NCBI GenBank assembly: GCA_023374045.1
Contig: CM041783.1
Coordinates: 123,071,503-123,135,502, forward strand
Reading direction: 5' to 3'
Origin: Limonium bicolor
Lineage: Eukaryota > Streptophyta > Magnoliopsida > Caryophyllales > Plumbaginaceae
DNA: 64,000 bases
The notes beneath the pieces are model-generated. The model searched no databases, was not told the origin of the DNA, and saw nothing but the letters and a program-made list of their open reading frames with translations. The translations under genes were made by a program, and so were the position numbers. Shown piece by piece: positions 22,405-35,744 of this stretch. How positions within the stretch are numbered: the first letter of the stretch is position 1; each line of letters begins with the position of its first letter.

Positions 22405-25400
22405 TGTAACACCCCATCCAAAGCCAATCGTGGTTATCGCAAAACTGAACACCTAATTGAATTCGTCGTAACGGAAATAACAACACCTGGACCTTGCCAC
22501 GGTCTGATCATTAGAGTATACCGGCCTTAACAATTACAACACTTATCCAAAACACATAACCAACCCAAAACATCACCATCCATAATACCAACAACCAACC
22601 GAGTACAAGTAACTAAGTCATAATCACAACCTTACATCAGTTTAAATATCAACAGACGGGTGCACAAGCGCAACCCGCACTCAAAATAAACATCCCATCC
22701 TAAGTCTAACCGCTCCTACTCTCGTGGTGCGTCCTCATGGGTCTCTTACCTGCAAGTGTAAAAACAGCCCCCAAAGGGGGTCAGCACGAATGCTGGTACA
22801 CCCTCTCATGGCCCCCAAGCTAACGGGGCTACGACGACTAATTGCCGATAGCATGGAAATTGATTACATACACAAGCATGATATGAAGTGCAATAACAAT
22901 AATCCATATATGAACATGCATAGTTCACAAACAATGAACAACTCAAGCGTCCCCTTATCAAGTGGGTTAGTAACCCCCTCCTCAGTCCTGATTTCCTTAA
23001 TCTCAGTTCCTTACCTTACCTTAATCTTAATCTCAACTTAATCTCAGTATACAAACCGTTCCTGGAAGGGAATGGTTGTAGCTTAATTCGAACCTGGGAT
23101 TTAGGTGATCCCACCGCACCATCTTAATGCCACCTACTCTGGACGGGAGTCCAGCGTAGCTGAGCCGGCAACCGGCCCTAGGCTACAAGTCCGAAGACAA
23201 GTCCTTAAGCGGAGGGCGGAACTGATTCAGATACCGTCCCCCTTTCCTTAGCATGCATGACCGGAGTTCGGTCCCGGGTTTCCTCACTCAAGTTCCAGTT
23301 AGTAGAAATCTTAATCACCATGTGCTAGCTAAGCCTTAACGGGCATTAACCAACAACCACCAAAACTTAACTCTTATCCTTAACTCAGTAAGTACTAAAC
23401 TTGGTTAGTAACAATCTCAAGTCTCGTGGGTTAGTGCAAAGATAACAGATACACAACGAGAACAAATATAACCGGTTGCATGCTTTATCTTGTCTTAGTC
23501 ATAGCAATTAAAAGATAGCACACAAGCCGAGGGACACCTCGTTAGCAAGCAGGTCACAAGAAAGATTGTACCGTTCACCGTCGATCGTCGTTTGTTTTAT
23601 CTTCTCCGGGGTCCCAATTCACAAACCTAAAACATTGATTCATATTTAGGCCATTAGTTATTTGCACCTTACTTAACTCACTTAATTCCTAAAGATCCCC
23701 TTTGAATACCTTCTTAATTCCTTACCACTTAACCTTATAAACTTAACTTTAGACATTAAGGTTCTTACTCATATTAACTTAATCCCTTAAGTTCTTAGGA
23801 TCCTAATCATTACCACCCTACCAAAGGTATACCTTATTACCAATTAACATCCTTAGAATTCAAATTTCTTTTTTTTTTGTTTTAGGCCCGACCGAACTTA
23901 CGACCGACCTTACCCAAGGTCGGTCCATTCCAGAACATATTACTGCTTGAAAACTCTTCCCCGACCGACCTTGCAAGTCCAGTCCCCAAGGTCGGTCCAT
24001 TCCCGAGAGTTTCCCCGAGGGAAATTTAAGCTCGACCGAACTTGCCAAGTCCGGTCCCATGTTCGGTCGATTCCAGAGACTTATTACCGTACAAAATTCT
24101 AGGCATGACCGACCTTGCAAGTCCGGTCCCAATGTCGGTCCATTCCAGAGACTTAATTCCTTCACAAAATACAAGCCCGACCGAACTTGTAAGTCCGGTC
24201 CCCAAGTTCGGTCGGTTCCAGAAACATTCTCTGGCAGTGTAAACTGAGCTCGACCGACCTTGCAGGTCCGGTCCCTAAGGTCGGTCGGCTCCAGAACCTT
24301 GTTTCTAAATTCTCTTTTAACTCCAAACTTCTCCTCATATATTCTAATATGTTATAACCTCATTTGGGCACCTCAAATACACCTTAATCCAACCACTAAA
24401 CACTTTAAATCACTCACCAACATCCACTTTAATCATTATGCATTTTTCCTTGTAACCATGCCAACACTTGTAACATTTTCCACTAGGTTTCTAGGTGGTG
24501 GTTCATACCTAATGTAACCACTATGCCAAATGTTTCCCCACCACTATAACATCATCTCCCAAGCATCTTTCACCATCTAAAACTCTTTTATGCATTTACT
24601 TAAAGTTCCTTCACAAGCTTAAGCTTCCATCCATCAACACCTTATTTCCTTCCTAGTTGTTTACCAACATTTGCCTAAGTCCTAAATACTCAAATACATT
24701 CTCTTGATTCCTAAATCCTTCATAGTAATGCCTAAGTCATTATAACTCATTATAACACTTTATCTCACCCCTTTTTCATCAAGACAACCTCTAAAACTTC
24801 CTAGTACTTCCTTAGTCATTAAATTCCCTTAGAACATCTTAAACACTTAAGTTCTCCTTTAAATTTTGCCATGGGTTCTCTAGTATATAGCACATCCTAA
24901 CACTTGGTTTTTCTCCATCAAACAACCAATATCACTCAAATTCTCATCACAACACCTTAACACACAATTTACACCAAAACTACACCACATCATCTTATAG
25001 TGCATAAACTTAAATGCTTGGCACTTAGGCCCTTAAATGACAATAATCTTAACCACTGAATTTCCACATATATTTGCCTTCAACCTGCGAATACACACAA
25101 CAAGGCTCCCATTGAAATAAAATGCTTCTTGTAATTCACCTTGATATTCTTAAACTATCTATTTTTCCTCATTTGCTCCTTAGTCACAAGTTCACAATCA
25201 TGATCATTGTTTCTCCTAGGTCATATATAACCCTTTTCTAATGTAAACTCTACACTAAACTCATCACATATCTAATTCCCATTCCCTTAAACAATAAAAC
25301 ACCTTAAGGTAAGTAATTTACCTTGTTCTTTTACAAGCTTTAAAAACTTTCTTCCTTAGGTTTTTCCTTGCTCAATCTCGGTCACCAATATATATCTCCT

Positions 25401-26609
25401 TGCCAATGTTCTAACCAATATCCAATGACTCCAAAGAGTACTACATAATACATTAACCATAAGGAACAAACCCTAGGTTAAAATGTGCTTTAAGGTATTA
25501 AGGTGATTGTTTTACTTTGGTTTCTCAAGACAAGCTTGGATATGAAGCAAGAAGGACCTCCTCAATCCTTTGAAGAGTACAAAACAAGATAGAACAAGGC
25601 ATTAAAATGAAGCCTCATGAGCATACATTTTCGGTCAAGAAGAAAGGTGGTGGAAACCTAGATTTTCTTACACTTTCTTTACCTTAAGAGAATGGAGAAG
25701 CCAATGGAGTCTCCAAACTTGAATTTCCTCCTCTAATGGTGGTTTGGCTTGGCACCAAATCCAAGCTCTTGAAGTTTTGAAAAGATAGAAAGAGAGAGCT
25801 TGAGCTAACTAAGAGGAATATGTAATTTGTTTTTTTTTGGAGCTAAAATGAGTGAGTAGTGTGCAAGAGAAGGGAGCTAGCATGAGGGTGATCTTCACTT
25901 TAATGGATAAGAAGAGAGGAGCAGCTCAACCATGGGAACAAGAAGGAATGAAGAGGTGAGGAGAGAGGTGAGTAAAATGAGATATTTATCTTATAAAGTA
26001 AATAGTACTTTTGCTTTATAGTTATTTATTTACTTAATAACTAATGAAGGTGGTGACTCACCTTGTAAAAACCGGCCCCCATTAAGTAACAAGGGGTACT
26101 CTTTGTTGACCAAATATCTCACTTATATTGACTTATGTTATAAACTAGCTTAATTAATTTACTATTCACAAAACAAGGCACATTGTTGTGAAATTTTTGA
26201 TTTCCCATTGATATAGACTTCCAAATGTGATACTATATAGTACACATGTTAATTAAAGAGTAATGATGGACATTTAGCCATTCAAAACTCATTTACAAGA
26301 CAATTTTTCAAAAATGTGCTTTAAGACTCCTTAAAGCACATTTTGTGTTTTAACTTGTTTTCAAGCTTGGTTTTCTTTGGTAATTGATTTAACATGACCA
26401 TTAGGATATTACTGAGGTCTTAGAACAATATTTGGGTACTCTCCCAAGTCTCTCCAAGCTTAGAGCACGTTTTTGCTTAAACTGCTCTTTTGGTGTTTCC
26501 TTATATTTTCTTTGATTAGAAATGTTTCTTAATGTTTCTAAGGCATTATTTAGCCTCCTTATATCTTAGTTTATCATTTAAACACCATCTCTAAGTTTGG
26601 GGTATTTCA
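22405..26609 (-). mobile_element. solo LTR F (4.2 kb) with 5-bp target duplication
   Basis: It starts tgtaacaccc and ends ggggtatttca like the LTRs of C, and both sides carry TCTGC (22400-22404 and 26610-26614). Internal sequence is absent, so this is a product of LTR-LTR recombination. It shares several blocks with C's LTR, such as the inverted pair aaaatgtgctttaagact...taaagcacatttt, but its palindrome array and much of the body differ. No gene inside. Confidence 0.9.
23880..24300. repeat. palindrome array in F (gaccgaccttg ... caaggtcggtc)
   Basis: Five to six units of the form cgaccgac-ctt-gcaagtccggtcccaaggtcggtcc are spaced about 65-75 bases apart, separated by AT-rich linkers containing attccagaa. 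Arms are conserved and linkers variable. Confidence 0.88.
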
Positions 26610-26866
26610 TCTGCTCATGTACGCCCGCCATTCATACTATGGCTTGCCATCCACTTGCCTCAATGGGATATACTACTCTAAACTCTCTACGCTTATTGCG
26701 CATTGTTTACTCTGCAATTCATATTTCACACATACAGTGTTTACTACTCATCCGATTACTCTCTCAGTTTCCTTCCACTACTATCAAAGCCTTCCTACAT
26801 ACTATCTCTTTTCGATTTACTCCTTGGCAATAAACACATGCTCAAGTTTCACTACACCGCTCTGGC
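26610..26866 (-). mobile_element. short piece of element E between F and C
   Basis: Between the F duplication and the left LTR of C lies about 250 bases of CT-rich DNA with no recognisable gene, continuing the host sequence. It ends ctggc, compared with atggc on the other side of C. Confidence 0.5.
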
Positions 26867-29800
26867 TGTAACACCCCTACTACGCACATGTCACTAAATG
26901 AAATCGCAGCGGAAATAAATAACTAAACAGTAACTAACGCTTCGGTGCTACAACGCCGTCAACCACCCACGTGGTTGACAAGGCAGAATAAATACAAGTG
27001 TACCGGTCTGATGATCAGACTCCCGAGCATAAAACTAAACCATAAATACATCATATACAATACCGAGTGTTTACATATTCTTCACTGTAACACATCACTG
27101 TTAACCGCAACAACCAAATATATATAACGCCACGGGAGCACAGGCGCATCCCGGGCCATCATCCCAAAAGTATACAAAAGTAAATCACATCCTAGGATCT
27201 AAAGCCACTCCGCTTCTTCGATCCTCATCCTGTAGTAAAAGAAATATGGATCCCCCGAGGGGGTCAGCAACCCTTGGCTGGTATGGCTAACGCGCAGCCC
27301 ATCGGCTACCGGGATACGCGCAACTAATTGTCATGATAACATGGCATTCATTTATATACATAACATAACATAACATAACATGTGGCATAGCAACAATAGT
27401 GCACAGCACAACAACACATACACAGTGGATCTTCGTTCCACAATAACAAACCACAAGGGTCAAATAACACAAGAGCCTAGAGAGTGATTCACTCTCATGT
27501 TAAGCTCGTTAAACACACTCATTACCGTTCTGTTAGACGAACGAGTAACTTAAGTCACAGATGGTTCGGATTTAGTGACCCGAACACACCACACAAACAC
27601 ATGTTCCCACTAAACCAATCATAAGTCAGAATAGGTAAGCTTTGGAAGAAGCTAGCGGGAGATCGAACGCCAATTTAAGGAGAAAAATCTTAACAACATA
27701 AGAGTCGAATCTGATTCAGATATCTACTCTTAACTTACATGCATGACCGGGCAACCGGATTCCTCACTTCCCAGTTAACACTTGTTAGAAGTTCATAGTG
27801 GAACTTAACAACCAAACACAATAGGTGGTAAGTCATGTTAGACACACACAAGGGAAATGAGTCACAACATAACATCACAATAATATGAACAACTGTAAAC
27901 TCATTACATGTTTAAATCTTATAACGTCATAAGCACACAGAAAAACATACAACACACAAGCCGGTGTAAACCGGTAGGCAACAGACTGCAAGAAAACCAT
28001 ACCTTGGTCCTTGCCTTGATTTGTTTCCACCGTAGGTCACTCCTATACATGATTCAAGAATGTCGGTTAATTAACTTACTTAACCTCCAAATTTACTAAG
28101 TATTTAACTTGATTGTATGACATGTTTTAATGTCTAACTTACCCTAGGTTACCTTCATTATACACCCTAGGGTTAACTACATAAGTCACATTCTTTTCTG
28201 TTTTTTTTTTAAAAAAAAATTTTGGTATGTCCGACCCACCGTCCGACCCACAACTGGGTCGGACCCTTCCAGTGGTTTTCGGGTCTGAAGAACCTTACCA
28301 TGTCCGACCCATGTCCGACCCAACCTTCTGGGTCGGACCATTCCAGAGACATGTCCGACCCAAGTCCGACTCACTAGACTGGGTCGGACCATTACAGAGA
28401 ACTTCATCGACTTCAGAACATACACGTCCGACCCATGTCCGACCCACCCTTCTGGGTCGGACCATTACAGAACATTTCACCGCCTTACAAACATGCCCGT
28501 CCGACCCACGTCCGACTCACTCGACTGGGTCGGACCATTCCAGAAACATTTTCCCTCCTTTGAAATATGACCGTCCGACCCACCCTTTTGGGTCGGACCA
28601 TTACAGAACACTTCCCTAACGTCTAACAGAGGCTGTCCGACCCAAAACTGGGTCGGACCCCCTAGGTCGGACGTCCTCTAAACTTACCCAAATTTTGTTA
28701 AATCTTCACCAAACTTCTCCTAAAGCCTCTTAATGCTTCCTAACAACATTTGGTACCCTTATTTCCACATACAACATCCATGAAACTCATTTTCTAATTC
28801 CTTAAGCCTTTACTTATTTCTTTGTAAAATTCCTTAACACTTACAACATTTCATACTAGGTTTCTAAATGGTGTTCTCACCTATGATAACTACTATCCCA
28901 AAATGCTTTCTCCTCATCTTAACATCATCTCTTAAGCTCTATTTCTCACAACTAACTCCTTATGTCATTCTTGAAATTCTTTTCCAAGTTTACACTTTCT
29001 CCTTATTTTACCAAAGTTTGCCTAAGTCTTTATCTAAGTCCAAAATGACTTTGGTACCTACTAAAACCTCAAGCTCATGCCTAAGTCCTTGTGACATCCT
29101 AAATCACCTTAATGCATGTTCCTTACACAAGAACAACACTTAACCGATCTAAACACCTCTTAACTTATCAAACTCATTTTAACTCTTAGAACTTCTCATT
29201 TATTACCTAAGTTTCGACATAGGTTCTCCTAGAACATTACTAAACCAAAACACATTGTTTTTACCAACAAACAACCAAGAACACTAAAAATCCATCAAGC
29301 ACTTATTATACACAAACTTCACTCATAAAGCACTACATCACAATATAGTGCATAATTTAAATTGCATGGCACTTAGGCCCTTAAATGACATGGCTCTTAG
29401 GCCCTTAAGATGCATAAATCATAAACACTGAATTTCCACAATATATATTTGCCTTTGACCTGCAAATACACTCAACAACACATATGCCTTTTACTAAGCT
29501 CTTGGGAACACTTTACTAAGTCATTCACCATTTGCTCTTTAGGTAGTTTTAACAAGCATTATAAGCTCATTTCTCCTAAGGCATTAAACAACATTAGGTT
29601 AGTAGATTTACCTCTTTTTCCCAAATAACTTCTTTCTTGTTTCCTTTAAAAAAAACCGGTAGGGTATTTGATTCTTTGACAAGTTCTAAACAATATACAA
29701 ACATTATAATGAGTATTCAAGCTATAAGCTTCATCTCATTGTAAACCCTAATTTTACATTGTTTCAAAAACATTAATGTAGTTGTTTTACCTTGCTCTTT

Positions 29801-30910
29801 GGAGAGAGTTTGAATATCTAACAAGAGAGGACTCCACCTAGTCCATGAAGGGTTGGAATGAAGCTAGAACAAGGTCACACAAAGAGCTCCTTCAATATGT
29901 ATTTTCGGTCACAACAAAACATGAAGGAAATGAAGTTTTTATTTGAGATCCCTTACCTAGAAGCAAAGGAGAGTAACAATATGTAAAAATACAAGCTCAA
30001 GCTCCTTCAATGGTGGAACTCCATGGCACCGAAATGGTGGTCTTGGAATTTTAAGAAGATAGAAATGAAGAGCTTGATGAGAGGAAGAGATTGGTGGTGT
30101 TTGTTTTTGATTTGAACAAGTGAGCTAGATTTTACAAGAGATCAAAGAAGATGTTTAATGGAGGTGGTGTGGTATTACCGTGGAAGATAAGGAAGAAGAG
30201 GGGTTGAAGAGAGTGTGGAGCCGTGTGAACAAGGAAGGAAATGAGAGAATGAGATAGAATTACTTTTTTGAAGATATTTGTAGTAAAAGTAAAAAGTAGT
30301 TTATTTACTTATCATTACTTACTTAATACATTAATAAGAGAGTGGTGAGTCACCACACTTAAGAAAACCGGCCCCCATTTATACTTAGGGGTAATATAGT
30401 CTTTATTTGTCAATTTAATTACTTATACAAACATATGTTACAAAATAGCTTATAAAAATCACTATTCATGAAAACAAGGCACATAGAAGTGAAATTTTTT
30501 ATTTCCCATTAATATAGACATCCAAATGTGATATTATATAGTACACATATATATTTAAGAGTAATGATGGACATCTAGCCACTCAAAACTTATTTACAAG
30601 ACAATTTTTCAAAAATGTGCTTTAAGACTTCTTAAAGCACATTTTGTGTTTAAACTCGTTTTCAAGCTTGGTTTTCTTTGGTATTTGGTTTAATATGTTC
30701 ATTAGTGTATAAATGAGGTCTTGGTAAGTTCATTAGGTCTTAACCAAGTTTATCCCAAGCTTAGAGCACATTTTGGCTCTTATTGACTTTAAAGCACATT
30801 TTGTGTTTTCTTTTGTTTAAATTTGTTTACTAATGTTTCTAAGACTCTTTTTAGTCTTAATACACTATATTTAAGTGTTTAAACAATATATTAAGGTTTG
30901 GGGTATTTCA
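26867..30910 (-). repeat. 3' LTR of C (4044 bp)
   Basis: The plus strand reads tgtaacacccc...ggggtatttca. It contains a palindrome array at 28226-28675 and no gene. On the minus strand it starts tgaaatacccc, directly after the polypurine tract. Confidence 0.93.
28226..28675. repeat. palindrome array in the 3' LTR of C (gtccgaccca ... tgggtcggac)
   Basis: About seven units of gtccgacccatgtccgaccca-loop-tgggtcggacc are separated by AT-rich linkers, often with attccagaa or attacagaa after the closing arm. Open frames through the array are a by-product of the repeats. Confidence 0.92.
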
Positions 30911-30928
30911 ATCTACCCCCCTTAAAAG
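30911..30928 (-). other. polypurine tract of C
   Basis: On the minus strand cttttaaggggggtagat directly precedes the 3' LTR, the expected site for plus-strand DNA priming. Confidence 0.85.
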
Positions 30929-31241
30929 AACTTTGCCCTCAAAGTTCATACCTCCACATATCCTAAATGTTAGAACACGGGATACTTATAAACAATACTT
31001 CCATACATCATTAACAACACACTTACATAACATTGGACACCAGGTCCATACAACATAACATCGGGTACATAACATTGGACACAAGGTCCATACAACATTA
31101 TCCACATCATTCAGACACAACGGTCTGTAACATAACAACATAACATAGACGATGTATTCAAATACACGTCGTACACACATAACCGAAACGGCTCTACCCC
31201 CCTTAAAAAGGGGTACGTCCCGTACCCGATACACATAAGGA

Positions 31242-32906
31242 CTAAGAAGTAAACAATGACGGGTACTTCGCCTTCATCTTATCTTCTAGCTCCCAAGTGG
31301 CCTCCTCAACGTCCTGGTTAGACCAAAGAACTTTCACCAGTCTCACGGACTTATGGTGAGTGTCTCGAGTCTTAGTATCCAGAATCCGTACCGGAGTCTC
31401 CACTGATCGCATGGTCGGCTCTAAGGTTAGCCTTTCAGGCTGAAGCACATGAGACGGATGAGACATATACTTCTTCAACTGGGACACATGAAATACATCA
31501 TGTACCTTGCCCAGCTCGGCGGGTAGGATTAGTCTATAGGCTACCGGGCCGATCCGCTCCGTCACAACATAAGGCCCCACATACTTTGGGCTCAACTTGC
31601 CCTTCTGGCCAAAACGAAATACTCCCTTCATGGGGGATACTCTCAAAAATACCTGATCGCCCACGGCGAACTCCAGGTCACGTCTGCGCACATCTGCGTA
31701 CGACTTCTGTCTATCCTGAGCTGCCTTCATGTTAGCCCGGATCTGGCGAACTTCTGCCTGAACTTGTTCAAGATACTCTGGTCCTATAATGACCGTCTCA
31801 CTCGACTCATCCCAGCATAATGGCGTGCGGCATGGTCTACCGTACAAGGCCTGGAAGGGAGACATCTTGATCGAAGCATGATAACTGTTGTAGTAACTAA
31901 ACTCGATCAGATGTAACTTATCAATCCAGCTGGTCTGAAAGTCAAGTGCACAAGCACGTAGCATATCCTCAAGTGTCTGAATGGTGCGCTCACTCTGACC
32001 ATCGGTCTGTGGGTGAAACGCTGTACTCAATTTCAGTTCAGTACCCAATGCCTCTCGTGTAGACTTCCAATATCTGGATAAGAATCTGGTATCTCTGTCG
32101 GATACAATCGTTTTCGGTACACCATGATGTCTTACAATTTCTTTATCAAAGAGTTCTGCCAATCTTGCCACTTTCCAAGTGTCCTTCATCGGAATGAATC
32201 GGGCCACCTTGGTCAGTCGGTCAACTACAACCCATATCATATTCAGACCTCCCCTTGTAGGCGGAAGCCCTACTACAAAGTCCATGGAGATATCATGGAA
32301 CTTCCACTCAGGCACTGGCATTGGTTGTACCATACCACCAGGCCGTCGGTGCTCAAACTTGACCTTCTGGCAAGTGAGACACCCTAACTCATAATCACTT
32401 ACATCTTTCTTCATTCCAGTCCACCAAAAATACCTTTTCACACTCTTATACATCTTTGAAGCTCCGGGGTGAATCGAAGTAGTAGAACAATGGGATTCAC
32501 TCAATATGCGCTCCTTCAACTCAGCGCTACTCCTAGGTATACACAATCGGCCATTCAGCCTAATCAGGTCATCATCGTGGAGTCTGAAGTCGTACTTCTG
32601 ACCCTCGAATGTGCCATCAATAAGCTTCTGCCGGATCTCCAGCATATACTGATCCGTCATCTGAGCACTCCGCACCTCTTCAACCAAGCCAGTATGAGAG
32701 ACTAGCGAATGGAGAGAGTGTGCTCGGCGACTCAGTGCGTCAGCTACCACATTTGCCTTACCCTCTTTATATTGCAGATTAATATCGTAGTCATTCAGAA
32801 ATTCAACCCACCTTCTTTGCCTCATGTTCAACTCTTTCTGAGTGAACAAGTACTTTAAGCTTTTGTGGTCAGAATAAATCGTCACACTTACCCCATACAA
32901 ATAATG
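31242..32906 (-). CDS. RNase H end, integrase and chromodomain of C
   Basis: An open frame of about 550 codons. It starts within RNase H ([22 protein letters not shown]), followed by the HHCC zinc site ([17 protein letters not shown] ... CLTCQKVK), the catalytic core with [17 protein letters not shown] and the Glu in [12 protein letters not shown], a GPF-type C-terminal region ([17 protein letters not shown]), and a chromodomain-like tail ([20 protein letters not shown]) ending at 31242. Chromodomains of this class are thought to steer integration to silent chromatin. A single stop (TGA at 32907-32909) separates it from RT; otherwise it reads intact. Confidence 0.93.
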   Translation of the reverse strand, partial: HYLYGVSVTIYSDHKSLKYLFTQKELNMRQRRWVEFLNDYDINLQYKEGKANVVADALSRRAHSLHSLVSHTGLVEEVRSAQMTDQYMLEIRQKLIDGTFEGQKYDFRLHDDDLIRLNGRLCIPRSSAELKERILSESHCSTTSIHPGASKMYKSVKRYFWWTGMKKDVSDYELGCLTCQKVKFEHRRPGGMVQPMPVPEWKFHDISMDFVVGLPPTRGGLNMIWVVVDRLTKVARFIPMKDTWKVARLAELFDKEIVRHHGVPKTIVSDRDTRFLSRYWKSTREALGTELKLSTAFHPQTDGQSERTIQTLEDMLRACALDFQTSWIDKLHLIEFSYYNSYHASIKMSPFQALYGRPCRTPLCWDESSETVIIGPEYLEQVQAEVRQIRANMKAAQDRQKSYADVRRRDLEFAVGDQVFLRVSPMKGVFRFGQKGKLSPKYVGPYVVTERIGPVAYRLILPAELGKVHDVFHVSQLKKYMSHPSHVLQPERLTLEPTMRSVETPVRILDTKTRDTHHKSVRLVKVLWSNQDVEEATWELEDKMKAKYPSLFTS

Positions 32907-34046
32907 TCACCATATCTTCAATGCGAAGACAATGGCACCCAATTCTAAGTCGTGGGTAGGGTAGTTCTCCTCATGCTTCTTCAGCTGACGGGAGGCGTAT
33001 GCTACGACCTTCCCGTGTTGCATCAATACACAACCCATACCTCTACCTGATGCGTCGCAGTAGACCTCAAAACCATCTGGACCGTCTGGTATAGTCAGGA
33101 CTGGTGCAGATGTCAGAGCATCCTTGAGACTCGTGAAAGAACTCTCACAGTCGACTGTCCACTCGAATGGTGCATCCTTCTTCATTAAGGAAGTCATCGG
33201 CTTCGAGACACTGGAGAAGTCCTTCACAAACCTCCTATAATAACCTGCCAGACCGAGGAAGCTCCTGATATCAGTGATTGTCTTCGGCCTAGGCCAGGTG
33301 CGCACTGCATCTATCTTTGCCGGATCAACAGCGATCCCGGCCTCAGAAATCACATGTCCAAGGAAGGATACTTGGTTTAGCCAAAATTCACATTTCGAAA
33401 ACTTTGCATACAACTGGTTCCTCCTCAATGTTTGTAACACATTTCTCAGGTGGCTTTCGTGCTCACCTCTTGATTTAGAATACACAAGAATGTCATCGAT
33501 GAAGACTACCACAGACTTGTCCAACTGATCTTGGAACAAGCGGTTCATTAAGTCCATGAACTTAGCTGGTGCATTTGATAAGCCAAACGGCATAACTGTG
33601 AACTCATAATGCCCATACGTCGTTCTGAAAGCTGTCTTTTCGATATCACTGTCACGGATGGCAATCTGATGGTATCCGGAACGTAAGTCTATCTTGGAGA
33701 ATACTGATGCACCCCTCAGCTGATCAAATAGATCGTCGATGCGTGGTAAAGGGTAACGGTTCTTCACCGTAACAGCATTCAGCTCCTGATAATCAATACA
33801 CAGGCGGAGGCTCCCGTCCTTCTTCTTCACGAAGAGAACCGGCGCTCCCCATGGTAAAACACTAGGGCGGATAAAGCCCTTGTCAAGTAGGTCTCTCAGC
33901 TGCTCCTTGAGCTCTGTCATTTCTGCTGGAGCCATACGATAAGGTGCTTTCGCAATGGGTCCAGTGCCCGGAACTAAGTCGATCTCAAACTCAACCTCTC
34001 GTGCTGGCGGCATGCCCGGCAGTTCCTTAGGGAATACATCAGGAAA
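32907..34046 (-). pseudogene. reverse transcriptase and RNase H of C
   Basis: RT motifs in order are [71 protein letters not shown] and the active site FIDDILVYS, followed by RNase H with [15 protein letters not shown] and [19 protein letters not shown] at 34044-34046 separates it from the protease, and the TGA at 32907 cuts RNase H. Both look like single-base changes in an otherwise continuous polyprotein. Confidence 0.92.
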
Positions 34047-34640
34047 CTACGACACTACCGGCACATCTGGGCTAAACTCAGGGTCTCTCTCTATGTCCTG
34101 GACATAGCAGAGGTATACATCACCCCCTCGTCGTAACTCACGATACATGGCCATGGCGGTGATGATCTGAGTCGAAGGCTCCCTGGGCCTCTGGCGGTAT
34201 GATATGGTAACCCCAGATGGACTCCGAAGAAGCAGTCGATGCTCGGCACACAGGATTCTGCCCTTGTACCGCTCCAACCAGTTCATCCCGACAATCACAT
34301 CAAATCCAAGTCCGTCGAACTCTATCAGGTCGATGGGGAACTCTTCACCTCTGATTCTTACAATGACATCTCGGTGGTAGCGGGTACACCTGATCCGCTC
34401 TTTCGATGGGAGAGTGACCAAGAAGTCTGGCATCTCCTCTCCATCTAACCCCAGCCTCTTCGCAAAAGATAGCGAAACAAATGTGTGTGAGGCTCCAGAG
34501 TCGAATAAGAACGATGCATCCACGCCATTCACTGGAAAGGTACCGGTGAGGATTGTGCCGCTCTTGCCGGCTTCTGCCTCATTGCAGATACTCAGTGTAC
34601 CTCCCGTTCCGAGTGCACAGCCTAATTCATTGGCAAACTA
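34047..34640 (-). pseudogene. aspartic protease of C
   Basis: A retropepsin with active site FLFDSGASHTFVS and the later hydrophobic VIVGMNWL. It is open from about 34640 to 34047. Upstream the minus strand has tacttattag followed by this exon-like start, compatible with a splice acceptor. The stop at its end is a single codon before RT. Confidence 0.85.
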
Positions 34641-34649
34641 ATAAGTACT

Positions 34650-34804
34650 AGGTAACAACACGGTTGATATACTTCAATAACTCCACTTTATTCATTAACA
34701 CTTCCTCTCACAACATTGTTGGTTTACATGGTTGATACAACTTAAGACATACATAACTCCCTTAACATATACTGGCTTAACACATTACAAAAGTATACAA
34801 GGCT
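34650..34804 (-). other. 3'-UTR-like tail after the AlkB-like segment
   Basis: Between the AlkB stop codon and the protease start lies AT-rich non-coding DNA with AATAAA on the minus strand (34687-34692). It does not look like retroelement coding sequence and may have come along with the captured transcript. Confidence 0.4.
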
Positions 34805-35575
34805 TTAGAATTGTCTGAAGGTCAAATTCAAACGTCCGGGTTTCATGTGTGTGGCATTGATCACTGCCAACGGTGCGGTATTCAGTTTGATCTTCCTGAT
34901 GCCATGGTATAGCATCCTTGACTGCCCACCCATAACTAGCACATCTCCTGACTTTAGTATTAACTTCCTTACGAGATCAGCACGCTTCTGCTCGCCATAC
35001 ACAAACACTGCGGTATCACCAATGGACCAAGACACCACGGGTACTCCCTTACTTAGAGACTCGGGTGACTCGTCCTTATCTTGGTGTAAACCTAATCGTC
35101 CACCTTTCTGGTAGAAGTTCACAATACACAAATCTGCTTTCACATTTGGAATTGAATCCGTTTCAACTTGTTGAGCAATTCCCACAGCCACGGCGGCGTG
35201 ATTAACGACCGCACGGAACTCTACGTCAGGTATACTTGGACTGTTGCTCCACTTCGGCTCAGCACTTCTTGATATGACTTGGTGTAAGGGTTCCAGTCCT
35301 TACCTGCCATCATCTCAATTGCATTCTTGATCCGTTCGGATATTCAGGTGTGTAGAAACCTCCAGGTTTAGCTCCAAGTTCGTCGCATCGTCTGATGACA
35401 TGGATATTGTGCTTCCGGTGTCAGGTATCCTTTAGAAGTATCATACCTGGCTGGATAACCTGACATTGCTCCATGGAAAGTCGGTGATGTTGAGTGGTGT
35501 TTCTTCAGGGTTTGGTGTGGGTGGGATTGGATAACATATATTGAAGGTTCCTTTAAGTTTAGAATTATCTATTAG
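34805..35575 (-). pseudogene. AlkB-like Fe(II)/2-oxoglutarate dioxygenase captured in element C
   Basis: AlkB-family enzymes oxidatively remove methyl groups from nucleic acid bases. From 35191 to 34805 an open frame of 128 codons keeps the full catalytic core: the metal ligands H-x-D in RLGLHQDKDES (residues 36 and 38), the distal His in MLYHGI (residue 96), and the family signature R-x-N-x-T-x-R in GRLNLTFRQF (residues 120-126). Upstream to about 35575 the similarity continues in changing frames (pieces such as VIQPGMILLKGYLTPEAQ and GAKPGGFYTPEYP), so at least two frameshifts are present. No intron interrupts it, as expected of an RNA-derived copy. It lies in sense orientation between the gag knuckle and the protease. 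It most resembles the plant ALKBH1-like group, from memory of the family. Confidence 0.85.
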
Positions 35576-35744
35576 GTGTCTTTCACACTAACTTTGACTC
35601 GGCTTACTCACATGATAATACACTTGAACTCACTAGTACACATAAGCATGAAATGCGTATGCACTCACTTATTACATTCAAACATTTAGGCGGTACCTGG
35701 TCTAGAAGAGGGCCCTGGCGCCTCAGACCGCATCCACCAATTCA
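35576..35744 (-). other. junction between gag and the AlkB-like segment
   Basis: About 170 bases with no recognised protein. On the minus strand ctagaccag/gtaccg just after the gag end could be a splice donor pairing with the acceptor before the protease, which would place the AlkB segment inside an intron. This is speculative. Confidence 0.3.

Noticed and set aside
28186..28619. Open frames over the palindrome arrays (also at 38678-39060 and 62092-62394) as genes
   Set aside because: They follow from repeated GC-rich units inside LTRs, occur on both strands, and have no domain.
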